From: Amycolatopsis pretoriensis
GTDB taxonomy: Bacteria > Actinomycetota > Actinomycetes > Mycobacteriales > Pseudonocardiaceae
Reading direction: 5' to 3'
Length of the DNA stretch: 64,000 bases
NCBI RefSeq assembly: GCF_900107925.1
Contig: NZ_FNUJ01000001.1
Coordinates: forward strand, 558,001-622,000
The notes under the pieces were generated by a model. The model did not search any database. It had not been told where the DNA came from and was given only the letters and a program-made list of their open reading frames with translations. This document shows positions 1 through 8,621 of the stretch, piece by piece. Positions within the stretch are counted from its first letter, which is position 1; each line of letters starts with the position of its first letter. A program made the position numbers and the translations under genes.

Positions 1-1
1 G

Positions 2-325
2 AAGAACTCGAGCCTGACGGGCAGCTTCGACGCGGCCACGGTCACCGGGACCGTGACGGCGTCCGGCAAGACCTGGCAGTTCACCGCGCCGACGGCGAAG
101 AAGCCCGCGGGCCTCTACCGCGCGGCGCCGAAGGTCAAGGGCAAGCCGGGGAAGGTCGGCTGGATCGTGCAGCCCGACGGCAGCCAGGTCGGCATCCTCA
201 CGACGGAAGCGGACTCGGCCACCGCGCCGGCGCTGAACTTCGGAACCGGGGCGACCGCGACCGTCGACGGCGCGCCCGTGACCGCCGAGCCGGTCAGCGG
301 CCTCACCGGGGACGGTGACTTCTGA
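2..325 (+). CDS. C-terminal part of an unrecognised protein (cut by window edge)
   Basis: The frame is open from the first bases of the window to a TGA at 323-325, so this is the last 107 residues of a longer protein. The visible part is rich in Gly, Ala, Thr and Lys with beta-type spacing and holds a GWIVQPDGSQVG stretch, but no domain I can name. Its stop overlaps the next start (TGATG), so it heads or belongs to the operon with the DUF6529-like membrane protein and the Rieske protein. An extracytoplasmic partner of that redox module is possible, but this rests only on position. The N-terminus, and so any signal peptide, lies outside the window. Confidence 0.7.
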   Translation, partial: KNSSLTGSFDAATVTGTVTASGKTWQFTAPTAKKPAGLYRAAPKVKGKPGKVGWIVQPDGSQVGILTTEADSATAPALNFGTGATATVDGAPVTAEPVSGLTGDGDF

Positions 326-870
326 TGACCACGGCGGGCAACCGCGCCGCGGCCGCGCTCCTCGTGCCGCTCGTCGCCGGCGCCGTCGTCTCGGTGGCGC
401 TCGGCGTCTACGGCAGCCTGCACACCCCGACCGGCGTCGCGATCAACGTCGCCGGCTTCTCCGGCCCGCAGTCGGTGAAGGCGTGGCTCGCGACGGTCGT
501 CGTCGTGCTGGCGATCGTGCAGCTGCTGTCGGCGCTGGCGATGTATGGGAAACTGGGCCGGAACGCGCCCGCGTGGGTGTCGCCGGTGCACCGGTGGTCG
601 GGGCGGCTGGCGTTCCTCGTGTCGATCCCGGTGGCGCTGCACTGCCTGTACGCGCTGGGGTTCCAGACGTTCGACACGCGCGTGCTGCTGCACTCACTGC
701 TGGGCTGCTTCTTCTACGGCGCGTTCGTCGCGAAGATGCTGCTGCTGCGCAAGGACGGCGCACCCGCCTGGTCGCTGCCGGTCCTCGGCGGGCTCGTGTT
801 CACCGGGCTCGTCGGGCTCTGGCTGAGCGCGTCGCTGTGGTTCTTCACCCAATCCGGCCTGACGTTCTAG
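325..870 (+). CDS. Four-helix membrane protein, DUF6529-like (cytochrome b561-like)
   Basis: This 181-residue protein has four hydrophobic helices at about residues 10-30, 50-75, 92-112 and 120-175 (the last may be two). Histidines lie near helix ends (HRWSG, ALHCLY, LLHSLLG), as in haem-binding b561 or ferric-reductase-like membrane proteins. The ATG overlaps the upstream stop by one base, and a Rieske gene follows 10 bp downstream, so membrane electron transfer is the likely role. I recognise the overall look of the actinobacterial DUF6529 group, which is usually found beside a Rieske protein. Haem binding is inferred from the histidines, not shown. Confidence 0.65.
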   Translation: MTTAGNRAAAALLVPLVAGAVVSVALGVYGSLHTPTGVAINVAGFSGPQSVKAWLATVVVVLAIVQLLSALAMYGKLGRNAPAWVSPVHRWSGRLAFLVSIPVALHCLYALGFQTFDTRVLLHSLLGCFFYGAFVAKMLLLRKDGAPAWSLPVLGGLVFTGLVGLWLSASLWFFTQSGLTF

Positions 871-880
871 GGGGACGATC

Positions 881-1312
881 GTGGGCAACGACGAAACGGA
901 CCCGGCGGTCACCCGCCGGACGGCGATCGCGGTGGCCGGCGCGAGCCTGGTGGCGGGCTGCAGCACCTACGGCGGGAGTGCGGGCGCGCCGTCGTCGGCC
1001 GCGCAGCAGCCCGCGGCACCGGGCGGCACCGAGCTGGGCGCGGCCGCCGACGTCCCGGTCGGCGGCGGCAAGGTGTTCGCGGACAAGCAGGTGGTGGTGA
1101 CCCAGCCGGCGGCGGGCACGTTCGCGGCCTTCTCGGCGATCTGCACGCACCAGGGCTGCACGGTCGACACGGTCGCGGACGGCACGATCAACTGCCCGTG
1201 CCACGGCAGCAAGTTCAAGATCGCCGACGGTTCGGTCGCCAACGGCCCGGCGTCGAAGGCCCTCGACAAGAAATCGGTCACCGTCGCGAACGGCAAGATC
1301 ACGCTTGCTTAG
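881..1312 (+). CDS. Rieske [2Fe-2S] lipoprotein
   Basis: A 143-residue protein starting at GTG 881 (GGGGG ribosome site just upstream). The N-terminus has a twin-arginine pair (residues 12-13), a hydrophobic stretch and a lipobox ending in Cys27 (LVAGC), so export by Tat and lipid anchoring on the outer membrane face are expected. A small linker is followed by the Rieske fold: box I CTHQGC (Cys88, His90, Cys93) and box II CPCHGS (Cys105, Cys107, His108). By family precedent Cys88, His90, Cys105 and His108 bind the cluster and Cys93-Cys107 form the disulfide. It lies 10 bp after the membrane protein and probably exchanges electrons with it. The stop overlaps that of the opposite gene at 1309. 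Confidence 0.9.
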   Translation: MGNDETDPAVTRRTAIAVAGASLVAGCSTYGGSAGAPSSAAQQPAAPGGTELGAAADVPVGGGKVFADKQVVVTQPAAGTFAAFSAICTHQGCTVDTVADGTINCPCHGSKFKIADGSVANGPASKALDKKSVTVANGKITLA

Positions 1313-2674
1313 GTGTAGGCCTTCGCGACGGTCAGCCCACCGATCGTCCACAGTGGACCCGAAGTGTCCAGTGCGTCGGACAGTACGGTCCCGTCGGCGC
1401 ACGCGAACCGCATACCCGGGTCCTCGGGGACGGCGGCGCACTGCACGCCGTTCGCCAGCGCGAGCAGGAACACCTCGCCCGTGCCGCCGGGCGCCGGCGG
1501 CACGGGCAGGGCGCCGGTGTAGGTCAGCGCCACCGCCTTCACCGCCGAGACCGGGCAGACGACCCGCGTTCCCGGCACGGCGAAGCACGGGTCGTACGTC
1601 GTGGCGCCGCTCGTGCAGCGGTAGGCGTCGTGGCGGCCGGACACCGCGGAGACCGACGCGCACGTGCCGGTCGCGCGGGCCGTCGTGGCGCGCGGCCGGT
1701 ACCGGCGCACCACGTCCCCGCCGGCCGGGTGGCACGCCGGGAGCGCGGCCCAGACGGCGGCCTCCGGCCGGTCCGCGGTGAAGTGGCCCGCGCCGGCGTC
1801 CGCGGCGCAGGCCGGCACCTCGGGAGCGGGCCCGGCGGCGTCGGTCATGCCGAACAACGCGGCGAGGCGGTGGGCGGCCGCGGCGAGCGTCGTGCCGATC
1901 GCCGGACCGGGCTCGGCCCGGCCGCGGAGGGTGCCGGGAAGCCGGCCGAACGGGACGTCGTAGGTCACGGTGGCACCCGGCCACAGCAGGTCACGGTTCC
2001 GCGGCCGACCGGCCGGTTGGCCGGCGGTGACCGTCCGGGCGGCCGGTTCCGGCCAGTCCGGCGGCGGAGTGATCCGGTACGGCACCGGGGCGTTCGACGT
2101 CAAGGTGACGCTCGCTCGCCCACCGCCGGCGCTCACGCAGGGGCCGGCGGTGCCGCCGGGCCGGGGACGCCGAGGCGACGACGACGCCGTCGGAGCCGGC
2201 CGAGCGGCCGGCGCAACCCGGCCGGGACACCGGTGCCGGCCGGACTTCGCGGCCGAGCGCCGCGAAGTCCAGCAGCCCGCCCCAGAACGGACCCGGCCGG
2301 CCCAGTTCCGCGACGATGCTCCGGCTCGCGGCGTCGTACACCGCGGGGACGAGCGTTCGCCCGCCGATGACGACGGGCGCGAATCCGGCCGGCGGTGCCG
2401 CGGGGACGGGAATCCGCACCCGCACGGGCTGAGCGCCGTCGAAAGCGAGGTCCGCGCCACCGCCGAACCGGCGCGTCAACGGCGTCGCGACGGCCGGCTC
2501 CGGTGCGGGCCGCACCGAGACACGGCTGCCCGCGGCCTCGATCCCGGCGACCGTCCCACCCGGACTCGCCGTCGCGGAAAACCGGTGCTGCACCAGCACT
2601 CCGGCCCCGCCGAGCAGCAGCGCGAGCACCGCCGCGGTCAGCGCGAGCCGGGCCGGCCGGTCGTTCGTGGCCAT
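1309..2674 (-). pseudogene. Membrane-anchored protein of unknown function, split by a frameshift
   Basis: An ATG at 2674 with a GGGAGG ribosome site opens a protein with a cytoplasmic start (MATNDRPAR), one membrane helix (about residues 9-30) and an exported beta-type domain, readable to about position 2250. Downstream, clearly protein-like sequence continues in another frame from about 2210 to the TAA at 1309. It carries several Cys (CVSAGG, ACAADAG, RCTSG, DPCFAV, VVCPVS) and ends GPLWTIGGLTVAKAYT. Joining the halves needs one base skipped (or two gained) inside a Pro/Ala-rich linker near 2160-2250. This is either a recent lesion, a sequencing error in GC-rich DNA, or, less likely, programmed frameshifting. 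The intact product would be about 450 residues. I do not recognise the family. Confidence 0.55.
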
Positions 2675-2775
2675 CGGCGCCTCCCAGCACACCTACGTCC
2701 GGCAAGTCACCGCACCCGCCGTGGTCGTCAGCCGTCGTGGCCCAACCGTGACAGCGCCGGACCTAGGCTGGGGCG

Positions 2776-3228
2776 GTGGCCGAACTCGCCGAAGTGAACG
2801 TCGCGGTGCCGCGGGCCCCGCTCGACGACCCGGTGATGGCCGGGTTCGCGAACGCCTTCGACGTCGTCGCGCGGCTCGCCGAGGCCGCACCCGGGTTCGT
2901 CTGGCGGCTCGCCGCCGAGTCCGGGCACGCGGTCCTCGCCACCTCCGCCGGGATCGAGGTGGTCGTCAACGTGTCGGTGTGGCGCGACTACCGCAGCCTG
3001 CACGAGTTCGTCTACCGCGGCGCGCACGGACGGTTCCTCCCGCGCCGCCGCGACTGGTTCGCGCCGACGCCGCCGCCCGCCACCGCGCTGTGGTGGGTGG
3101 CCGACGGCCGGCGGCCCACCGTCGGGCAGGCCCTGGCGCGGCTGGGATTCCTCCGCGACCACGGACCGTCGCCGCAGGCGTTCTCACCGGTCCACCGGTT
3201 CACCGTGGACGGACGCCGCTGCCGGTAA
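2776..3228 (+). CDS. DUF3291 family protein
   Basis: This 150-residue soluble protein starts at GTG 2776. The opening (AELAEVNVAVPRAPLDDPVMAGF), the APGFVWRL stretch, the VVNVSVWRDYRSLHEFVY segment and the WWVADGRRPT segment match my memory of DUF3291, a small monooxygenase-like (ABM-type) fold of unknown substrate. A TAGGCT box at 2764-2769 lies only 6 bp before the GTG and there is no clear ribosome site, so a leaderless transcript is likely. It stands alone between the divergent frameshifted gene and the DUF3800-like gene 40 bp downstream. Confidence 0.8.
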   Translation: MAELAEVNVAVPRAPLDDPVMAGFANAFDVVARLAEAAPGFVWRLAAESGHAVLATSAGIEVVVNVSVWRDYRSLHEFVYRGAHGRFLPRRRDWFAPTPPPATALWWVADGRRPTVGQALARLGFLRDHGPSPQAFSPVHRFTVDGRRCR

Positions 3229-3268
3229 CCGGTCGCCGCCGCGCGGCCGGTCTGGCACCATCGGACCG

Positions 3269-4186
3269 GTGAGCCCGGTCGAGATCGCCTGCGACGAGTC
3301 GGGCTCCGAGGGCGAAAACCTCGTCGGCGGCGAGACGGACGTGTTCGCCCACGCCGGGGTCGGGCTGACCCCCGAGGCCGCCCGCGCCTGCGTGCGCGAG
3401 ATCCGGGCCCGGATCGGCTCGCCCGCCGAGGAGTACAAGGCCAACCACCTCCTGCGCGCCAAGCACCGCCCGGTGCTCGAGTGGCTGCTCGACCCCGGTG
3501 GCCCCCTCGCCGGCCACGGGCACGTGCACCTGACCGACAAGACGTTCTTCGCCGTGCGGGCCGCGGTCACGCTGCTGACCGAGGACGGCACCGACGAGAT
3601 GGCCCGCACCCTCCACCGCGCCGGGCCGGCCGCGTTCGGGGCCGAGCGCTGGGCGTACTTCCTGGCCGCGTTCACCAGCGTGCTGCGCCTGCGGCCGCGG
3701 CGCGGCGTGACGACGTCGCCGGCGGAGTTCTTCGCGCTGGCCGGCGAACTCGCGGTGGTCCCCGGGGAAGCCGGCGAAATCGTCGGTCGCCTGGAAGAAG
3801 GTGCCGCGCGCGTCGCCGACTACCGCGTCCGGCTGGCGACCGACCCCGGGCTGATCCCGGTGCTGGATCCGCTGGTGCCCGCGGTGGTCCACACCGTCCG
3901 GCACTTCAGCGCCGGCGGCACGCCGGTCGCGGTGGTCCACGACGAGCAGCTGGCCCTGACCGGGGAGCGGGTGCTGCAGCTCAAGGCCACCCTCGGCCAC
4001 CGGCTGGCGGGCGTCCGGTTCGTCGACTCGCGGTCCGACGCCCGGGTGCAGGTCGCCGACTTCCTCGCCGGGGTCGCCCGCCGGATCGCCTCCGACGCGC
4101 TCAACGGCCGCGGCGACCCGCGGCTGACCGCGTTGCTGAAGTCCTTTGTGGACACCGAGTCGGTGTGGAACGCGGTCAGCAGTTGA
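3269..4186 (+). CDS. DUF3800-like (RNase H-fold) protein
   Basis: A 305-residue protein starting at GTG 3269. It opens with an acidic CDESGSEGEN motif at residues 8-17, has a second acidic point at VVHDEQ and ends with VQVADFLAGVARR near residue 270. This DESG ... QxADxxA pattern is what I associate with DUF3800 proteins, predicted RNase H-like nucleases or regulators often linked to mobile or defence genes. No such partner is visible here. Residues 30-60 and 95-190 are helical and unlike the core family, so it may be a divergent branch. Catalytic activity is inferred only. The 3' end overlaps the kinase stop by 11 bp, tail to tail. Confidence 0.6.
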   Translation: MSPVEIACDESGSEGENLVGGETDVFAHAGVGLTPEAARACVREIRARIGSPAEEYKANHLLRAKHRPVLEWLLDPGGPLAGHGHVHLTDKTFFAVRAAVTLLTEDGTDEMARTLHRAGPAAFGAERWAYFLAAFTSVLRLRPRRGVTTSPAEFFALAGELAVVPGEAGEIVGRLEEGAARVADYRVRLATDPGLIPVLDPLVPAVVHTVRHFSAGGTPVAVVHDEQLALTGERVLQLKATLGHRLAGVRFVDSRSDARVQVADFLAGVARRIASDALNGRGDPRLTALLKSFVDTESVWNAVSS

Positions 4187-5624
4187 CGACCTGCGTCGGC
4201 GCCGTGGTGTTGTCGAGCCGTTTGACGTACGCGCCGCCGCTGCGGTGGGCGCAGGCCGCGTCCTTCGTGGCGAACGGTCCACTGTAGACGGCGTACACGT
4301 CGGCGCCGTCCACCTGCTGCCGCAGCGAGCCGCACCCCGTGCTCGGCGCGTGCAGGTACCCGGCGCCCGGGTGGGCGTCGAGGAACCCCTCTACGTCGGC
4401 GCGGTAGCGGGCCGGGGTGATGGCCGAACCGAGGATCACGACGAACGAGCCGTCGCACGCAGGGGTGCTCAGCGCCGTGGTCAGGCCGAGGTCCGCGCTG
4501 CTCGCGACACTGGTGGCGACGGACGTCCGGACGCTGATCCGCGTCGTGGTGACCGGCGGGGCGGTCATCGGCGGCACCGCGGACGACGTTGTCGAGGGCA
4601 GAGTCGAGGGCGGAGTCGAGGGCGGGGTCGAGCCGGACGCCACCGGCGACGACGGCTTGAGGACGGTGAACCACCCGACGACGGCCAGCAGCGCGAGCAG
4701 GGCGACGCCCGCGACGAGCCAGGGCGCCTTCGACGGCCGTTTCGGCTCCGGGACCGCGGTCAGCCGGGTGGCGTGGCGCGTCGGGGGAGCGGGCGCCTGA
4801 ACCGGGCTGGTGCCGCCGAGCGCGGCCCGGGCGGCGGCCGCCAGTTCCGTCACGCTGCCGAAGCGCACCGCGGGGTCCTTCGCCATGCCCCGCGCGATCA
4901 CGGCGTCGAACGCGGCGGGCAGCCCGGGCCGCAGCGCGCTCGGCAGCGGCGGCGGCTGGTGCAGGTGCGCGCCGATCAGCGACGCGGCCGTCGTCGCCGT
5001 GAACGGCTTGCTGCCGGTCAGGCACTGGTGCAGCACGCACGCGAGCGAGTAGACGTCGACGCGGTGGTCGGCCGGCGCGTCGGTGAAGCGCTCGGGCGCC
5101 ATGTAGTCGAGGGTGCCGACAGCGCCGCCGGTGGCGGTGATCCCGGTGGCGGGCCCGGCCGCGCGGGCGATGCCGAAGTCGACGAGGTAGGCGAACCCGG
5201 TCGCGCCGACCAGCACGTTCGACGGCTTGACGTCCCGGTGCACCAGGCCTTCGGCGTGCGCGGCCGCCAGGGCCTGCGCGACCTGCCCGACGACGTCGAC
5301 CGCCTCGGCCGGCGCCAGTGGGCCACCCGCGGCCAGCCGGCTGCCGAGGTCGTCGCCGTCGACCAGGCGCATGTCGAGGTAGAGGCGCCCGTCGATCTCG
5401 CCGTAGGCGTGGATCGGGATCACGTGCGGCTCGCGCAGCCGCGCCACCGCGTGCGCCTCCCGCCGGAACCGCTCCTGGAAGTCGCGGTCGGCCGCGAACT
5501 CCGGGGCCAGCAGCTTCAGGGCCACGACGCGGTCGTGGCGCGAGTCGTAGGCGCGCAGGACCTCGCCCATGCCGCCCCGGGCGATCAGCGACTCGACGCG
5601 GTACGGGCCGAACTGCCAGCTCAC
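4176..5624 (-). CDS. Receptor-type Ser/Thr protein kinase (PknB-like) with Cys-containing extracellular domain
   Basis: I start this 482-residue protein at GTG 5624, which has GAAAGG six bases upstream; longer starts lack a ribosome site. Residues 5-270 form a Hanks kinase: glycine loop ARGGMGEV, Lys37 in [14 protein letters not shown] near 129 (Asp131), DFG near 149, APE near 176. Residues 301-321 are one membrane helix. Outside, a short STPP-type repeat linker leads to about 100 residues with four Cys (390, 431, 458, 482). These resemble a SPOR or sporulation-related fold (SFVVILGS ... [15 protein letters not shown]), which in other proteins binds peptidoglycan. A cell-wall-sensing kinase fits, instead of the usual PASTA repeats. 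It is divergent from the MarR-GNAT gene. Confidence 0.9.
   Translation of the reverse strand: MSWQFGPYRVESLIARGGMGEVLRAYDSRHDRVVALKLLAPEFAADRDFQERFRREAHAVARLREPHVIPIHAYGEIDGRLYLDMRLVDGDDLGSRLAAGGPLAPAEAVDVVGQVAQALAAAHAEGLVHRDVKPSNVLVGATGFAYLVDFGIARAAGPATGITATGGAVGTLDYMAPERFTDAPADHRVDVYSLACVLHQCLTGSKPFTATTAASLIGAHLHQPPPLPSALRPGLPAAFDAVIARGMAKDPAVRFGSVTELAAAARAALGGTSPVQAPAPPTRHATRLTAVPEPKRPSKAPWLVAGVALLALLAVVGWFTVLKPSSPVASGSTPPSTPPSTLPSTTSSAVPPMTAPPVTTTRISVRTSVATSVASSADLGLTTALSTPACDGSFVVILGSAITPARYRADVEGFLDAHPGAGYLHAPSTGCGSLRQQVDGADVYAVYSGPFATKDAACAHRSGGAYVKRLDNTTAPTQVVNC
4591..4626. repeat. 12-bp tandem repeat in the kinase linker
   Basis: Three units of GTCGAGGGCRGR lie head to tail, followed by a further GTCGAG. 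In the kinase frame (minus strand) each unit adds four residues of a Ser-Thr-Pro-Pro linker just outside the membrane, so copy number can change without shifting frame. Confidence 0.7.
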
Positions 5625-5692
5625 GTGCACCCTTTCCGCAAGGCACCCCGACACCGGGAAGTCTGCCGCACGCGGCGTTGCGTTACAGCCGA

Positions 5693-5704
5693 TTAGCTGA
5701 CTAA
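5693..5704. promoter_or_regulatory. Candidate MarR operator
   Basis: TTAG and CTAA form a short inverted repeat with a four-base centre (TTAGCTGACTAA), and CTAAGGTCAG continues to the start codon. It sits in the 89-bp gap between the kinase and the MarR-GNAT gene, 9 bp before the ATG. Short AT-containing palindromes of this kind are typical MarR sites, so autorepression is plausible. Confidence 0.4.
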
Positions 5705-5713
5705 GGTCAGAGA

Positions 5714-6616
5714 ATGGCGAACGACCTGGTCGCGGGCGTCCGGCGGTTCAACCGGACGGTCACCCAGCGCATCGGCGCACTCGATGACGCCTTCCTCGCC
5801 CGCGCCCGCCCGCTGGGCGAGGCCCGCGTGCTGTGGGAGCTCGGCGCCGAGGGCTGCGACGTCCGTGAGCTGCGCGAACGGCTCGACCTCGACTCCGGCT
5901 ACCTCAGCAGGCTGCTGCGCGGGCTGGAACGAGACGGCCTGGTGCGCGTCGGGCCGAGCACCGCCGACGGCCGCGTCCGCTCCGCGCGGCTCACCGAGGC
6001 CGGGCGCGCCGAACGCGCCGCGCTCGACCGGCTTTCCGACGACGCCGCGGCCGCGTTGCTCGCTCCGCTGTCCGCCGGGCAGCGCAGGCGGCTCGTCGCC
6101 GCGATGGCGGAGGTCGAGCGGCTCCTGACGGCCTCGGCGGTCGCCGTCGCGCCGTGCCCGCCTTCGCACGCGCACGCCCGGTACTGCCTGCGCGCCTACT
6201 TCGCCGAGCTGGCCCGGCGGTTCGACGACGGCTTCGACCCCGAGCGCAGCATCTCCGCGGCGGACGCCGAGATGACCCCGCCGGCCGGCGTCCTGTTGGT
6301 GGCCACGCTGCACGGCGAGCCGGTCGGCTGCGGCGCGCTGAAGCTCCACGACGGCGCGCCCGCCGAGGTCAAGCGGATGTGGGTGGCGCCGTCGGCCCGC
6401 GGGCTGGGCCTGGGCCGGCGGCTCTTGGGCGAGCTGGAGGCGTACTCGGCCGGCCTCGGCGTCCGCACGCTGCGGCTGGAGACCAACCGCGCGCTCGACG
6501 AGGCGATCGGCCTCTACCGCGCGGCGGGCTACCGCGAGGTCCCGTCGTTCAACGACGAGCACTACGCCGATCACTGGTTCGAGAAGCACCTCCCGAGCCC
6601 ACGTACCCTGGCGTAG
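5714..6616 (+). CDS. MarR-type regulator fused to GNAT acetyltransferase
   Basis: This 300-residue protein joins two domains. Residues 1-145 are a MarR winged helix (recognition helix around LDLDSGYLSRLLRGLERDG, wing GRVRSARLT). Residues 150-300 are a GNAT fold with the acetyl-CoA loop in VAPSARGLGLGRRLL near 220-235 and the GLYRAAGYREV end. The fusion is a known bifunctional type, in which the acetyltransferase may act on a small molecule or protein and the MarR half may sense a ligand. The stop TAG overlaps the sirtuin GTG (TAGTG), so the two are translationally coupled and a deacetylation/acetylation link is possible. A palindrome at 5693-5704 may be its operator. Confidence 0.88.
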   Translation: MANDLVAGVRRFNRTVTQRIGALDDAFLARARPLGEARVLWELGAEGCDVRELRERLDLDSGYLSRLLRGLERDGLVRVGPSTADGRVRSARLTEAGRAERAALDRLSDDAAAALLAPLSAGQRRRLVAAMAEVERLLTASAVAVAPCPPSHAHARYCLRAYFAELARRFDDGFDPERSISAADAEMTPPAGVLLVATLHGEPVGCGALKLHDGAPAEVKRMWVAPSARGLGLGRRLLGELEAYSAGLGVRTLRLETNRALDEAIGLYRAAGYREVPSFNDEHYADHWFEKHLPSPRTLA

Positions 6617-7512
6617 TGCGGACCCGCCCCACCCTGACCTGGACGTCCCCGGACGCGCCGTTGCCCCGGACCTCGAGCCTCGACGAGCTCGCCGGCGTCG
6701 TGGCGCGCGGGCGCGTCGTCGTGCTCAGCGGCGCCGGGTTGTCGACGGAGTCCGGGATCCCCGACTACCGCGGCGAGTCCGGCAGCCTGCGCCGGCACAC
6801 GCCGATGACCTACGACGAGTTCGTGACCAGCGTCGAGGGGCGGCAGCGGTACTGGGCGCGCAGCCACCTCGGCTGGCGCACGATCGCCCGCGCCGACCCG
6901 AACGACGGCCACCGCGCGGTCGCCGCCCTGCGCGACGGCGGTTACCTCGGCGGCGTCATCACGCAGAACGTCGACGGTCTGCACCAGGCGGCCGGCACCG
7001 CGGACGCCGTCGAGCTGCACGGCAGCCTCGACCGGGTGATCTGCCTGGACTGCCGCCGCCTCAGCGAGCGCGCCGAGCTGGACCGCCGGCTGCGGGCGGC
7101 GAACCCGGACTTCGGCGGCGCGGCCACCCGGATCAACCCGGACGGCGACGTCGAGCTGCCCGAGGACGTCGTGCGCCGCTTCACACCGGTGCCCTGCACC
7201 GACTGCGGCGGCGTGCTCAAGCCGGACGTGGTGTTCTTCGGCGAGAACGTCCCACGGCCGCGGGTGGAGCAGTGCTACCGCTTGGTCGACGAAGCCGGCG
7301 CGCTGCTGGTGCTGGGTTCGTCCCTGACGGTGATGTCGGGTCTGCGGTTCGTCCGCCACGCGGCGGCCGCGGGCAAGCCGGTGGCGATCATCAACCACGG
7401 CGAAACCCGAGGTGACCGGTACGCGTCGCTGCGCGTGGATCTGCCGCTGGGGCGGGCGCTCACCGAGCTGGCGGAGCGGCTGGGGTGCGGGGATCGCGAC
7501 CGAAGCGCGTGA
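6616..7512 (+). CDS. Sir2-family NAD-dependent protein deacylase
   Basis: A 298-residue sirtuin starting at GTG 6616, sharing two bases with the upstream stop. Visible motifs are GAGLSTESGIPDYRG at 39-53 (NAD binding), QNVDGLH at 117-123, HG with catalytic His135, a zinc site CLDC (143-146) and CTDC (194-197), KPDVVFFGE at 202-210 and GSSL at 234-237. The length and complete motif set argue for an active cytoplasmic enzyme that removes acyl groups from lysine using NAD. Coupling to a GNAT-containing regulator suggests that the pair controls acylation of shared targets; that is inference. The C-terminus overlaps the end of a decayed gene on the other strand. Confidence 0.93.
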   Translation: MRTRPTLTWTSPDAPLPRTSSLDELAGVVARGRVVVLSGAGLSTESGIPDYRGESGSLRRHTPMTYDEFVTSVEGRQRYWARSHLGWRTIARADPNDGHRAVAALRDGGYLGGVITQNVDGLHQAAGTADAVELHGSLDRVICLDCRRLSERAELDRRLRAANPDFGGAATRINPDGDVELPEDVVRRFTPVPCTDCGGVLKPDVVFFGENVPRPRVEQCYRLVDEAGALLVLGSSLTVMSGLRFVRHAAAAGKPVAIINHGETRGDRYASLRVDLPLGRALTELAERLGCGDRDRSA

Positions 7513-8105
7513 GCAACCGGTCCTGCCGGGACGCGGCGGGCACGCCGGGCGGTGGGCCGGCGAACACGCGGGGGTTCAGCGCCAGGCCCGCGAAGATGTC
7601 GTCGAAGCCCTGGTCGGCGCCGAGCGCGGGCGGGCTCGCAGGTGCGCCAGTACTGTCGGTGGTGCGGACGCCTGCGCGCGCCACTCGGTTGGCCTGCCCA
7701 GCAAGTAGTCGACGACCCGGTCCAGCGCTCCCGCTTCGGCGAAGGCCGCACCGACCCGGTAAACGCAGCCGCGGGGTCGTCGCCGGAGGTGTCGCGGGCT
7801 GCCGGGACGTCCTCACGGGTGGGCCGCGCACGAGCTGGAAGTGGATGAGGTTGCCCCGGGGCCACGGGGTTCACCAGCGCCCGCACGTCCGTTCGGCGCG
7901 TCCCGGCCGTCGAGCGGGACCGCGCGCAGGTTGCGCTCGAAACTTTGGTGGGTGGGGAGAAAGCGGTCGAAGGACATCCCCGGCCGGTCTTGTGCCGTGT
8001 CCAGGTTCGGACACCGTGGACGAGCCGGCCCGGGGCGGGTTGGGGGAAACGCGCCCGGGGCCGGCTCTGCGACGGACCTCCACAGCCGGTCGTTGCCTGC
8101 AAGAC
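7460..8105 (-). pseudogene. Decayed coding region, family not identified
   Basis: Between the sirtuin and the globin no single frame is intact, but the minus strand reads as pieces of one protein spread over three frames. In order they are DRLWRSVAEP ... FDRFLPTHQSFERNLRAVPL (about 8070-7905), ALVNPVAPG and NLIHFQLVRGP (about 7890-7830), VYRVGAAFAEAGALDRVVDY and LLGRPTEWRAQ (about 7765-7680), and FDDIFAGLALNPRVF ... DRLLTRFGRD (about 7610-7490). At least four frame changes are needed. The pieces look like a folded globular protein, but I cannot name the family. Either a pseudogene or a poorly sequenced stretch. The last frame ends at 7460, inside the sirtuin. Confidence 0.5.
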
Positions 8106-8124
8106 GTCGGCGCCGCCCCGGGCG

Positions 8125-8580
8125 TTACACCGGCTGCAAACCCGTCCACGACCAGCGCGGTACCGCCAGCCCGCCGGGCACTTCCGCGGCCGGACCGGGG
8201 TAGGTGAGCACCTCCGCCACCGCCCACTCCATGTAGGACCGCAGCGCGGCGCGGAACTCCGGGTCGGCGGGCAGGCCGGCGTCGTCCGCGGCGTGCACGA
8301 AGCAGTCGACGAACCGGCGGCCGAGGTCGCTCATGTCGCCGTTGCCCGCGTGCATCCGCAGCATCGCCGAATGGTCGCTGCACTCGGCGGAGAACCGCGG
8401 CGGGCCGCCCATCACCTCGGCCCAGTACCACGCCAGCCGCTCCACGTGCCGGGGGTTCTGCCCCGGGTGCGAGAACGGGTGGTTCAGTTCGGGGTCGGCC
8501 AGGCAGCGCTCGTGGTGGGCGGCGGCCAGCGCGAGGAACGCGGGGTCGCCGCCGGCGAAGTCGTACAGGGTCGGACGCAC
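8125..8580 (-). CDS. Truncated haemoglobin-like globin
   Basis: A 151-residue protein beginning at GTG 8580 (VRPTLYDFAGGD). The N-terminal TLYDFAGG, the PFSHPGQNPRHVERLAWYWAEVMGGP segment and LRMHAGNG with a probable proximal His near residue 77 match the two-over-two (truncated) globin pattern. The C-terminal helix ends in a short tail rich in Pro and Trp. Such globins bind O2 or NO. It follows the FAD oxidoreductase gene by 41 bp on the same strand; that enzyme could supply electrons to reduce it, as in NO dioxygenation. The ribosome site is weak, which leaves the exact start uncertain. Confidence 0.8.
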   Translation of the reverse strand: MRPTLYDFAGGDPAFLALAAAHHERCLADPELNHPFSHPGQNPRHVERLAWYWAEVMGGPPRFSAECSDHSAMLRMHAGNGDMSDLGRRFVDCFVHAADDAGLPADPEFRAALRSYMEWAVAEVLTYPGPAAEVPGGLAVPRWSWTGLQPV

Positions 8581-8621
8581 GGCGTCGAGCCTGGCACGCC
8601 CGGCCGCCGGACGCCAGGACG

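Noticed and set aside
3820..5646. Several very long frames opposite or shifted from the kinase, iminopeptidase/monooxygenase and GH28 genes.
   Set aside because: Arg/Pro/Gly-rich shadow frames expected in DNA of this G+C content; the true genes have complete catalytic motifs in other frames.
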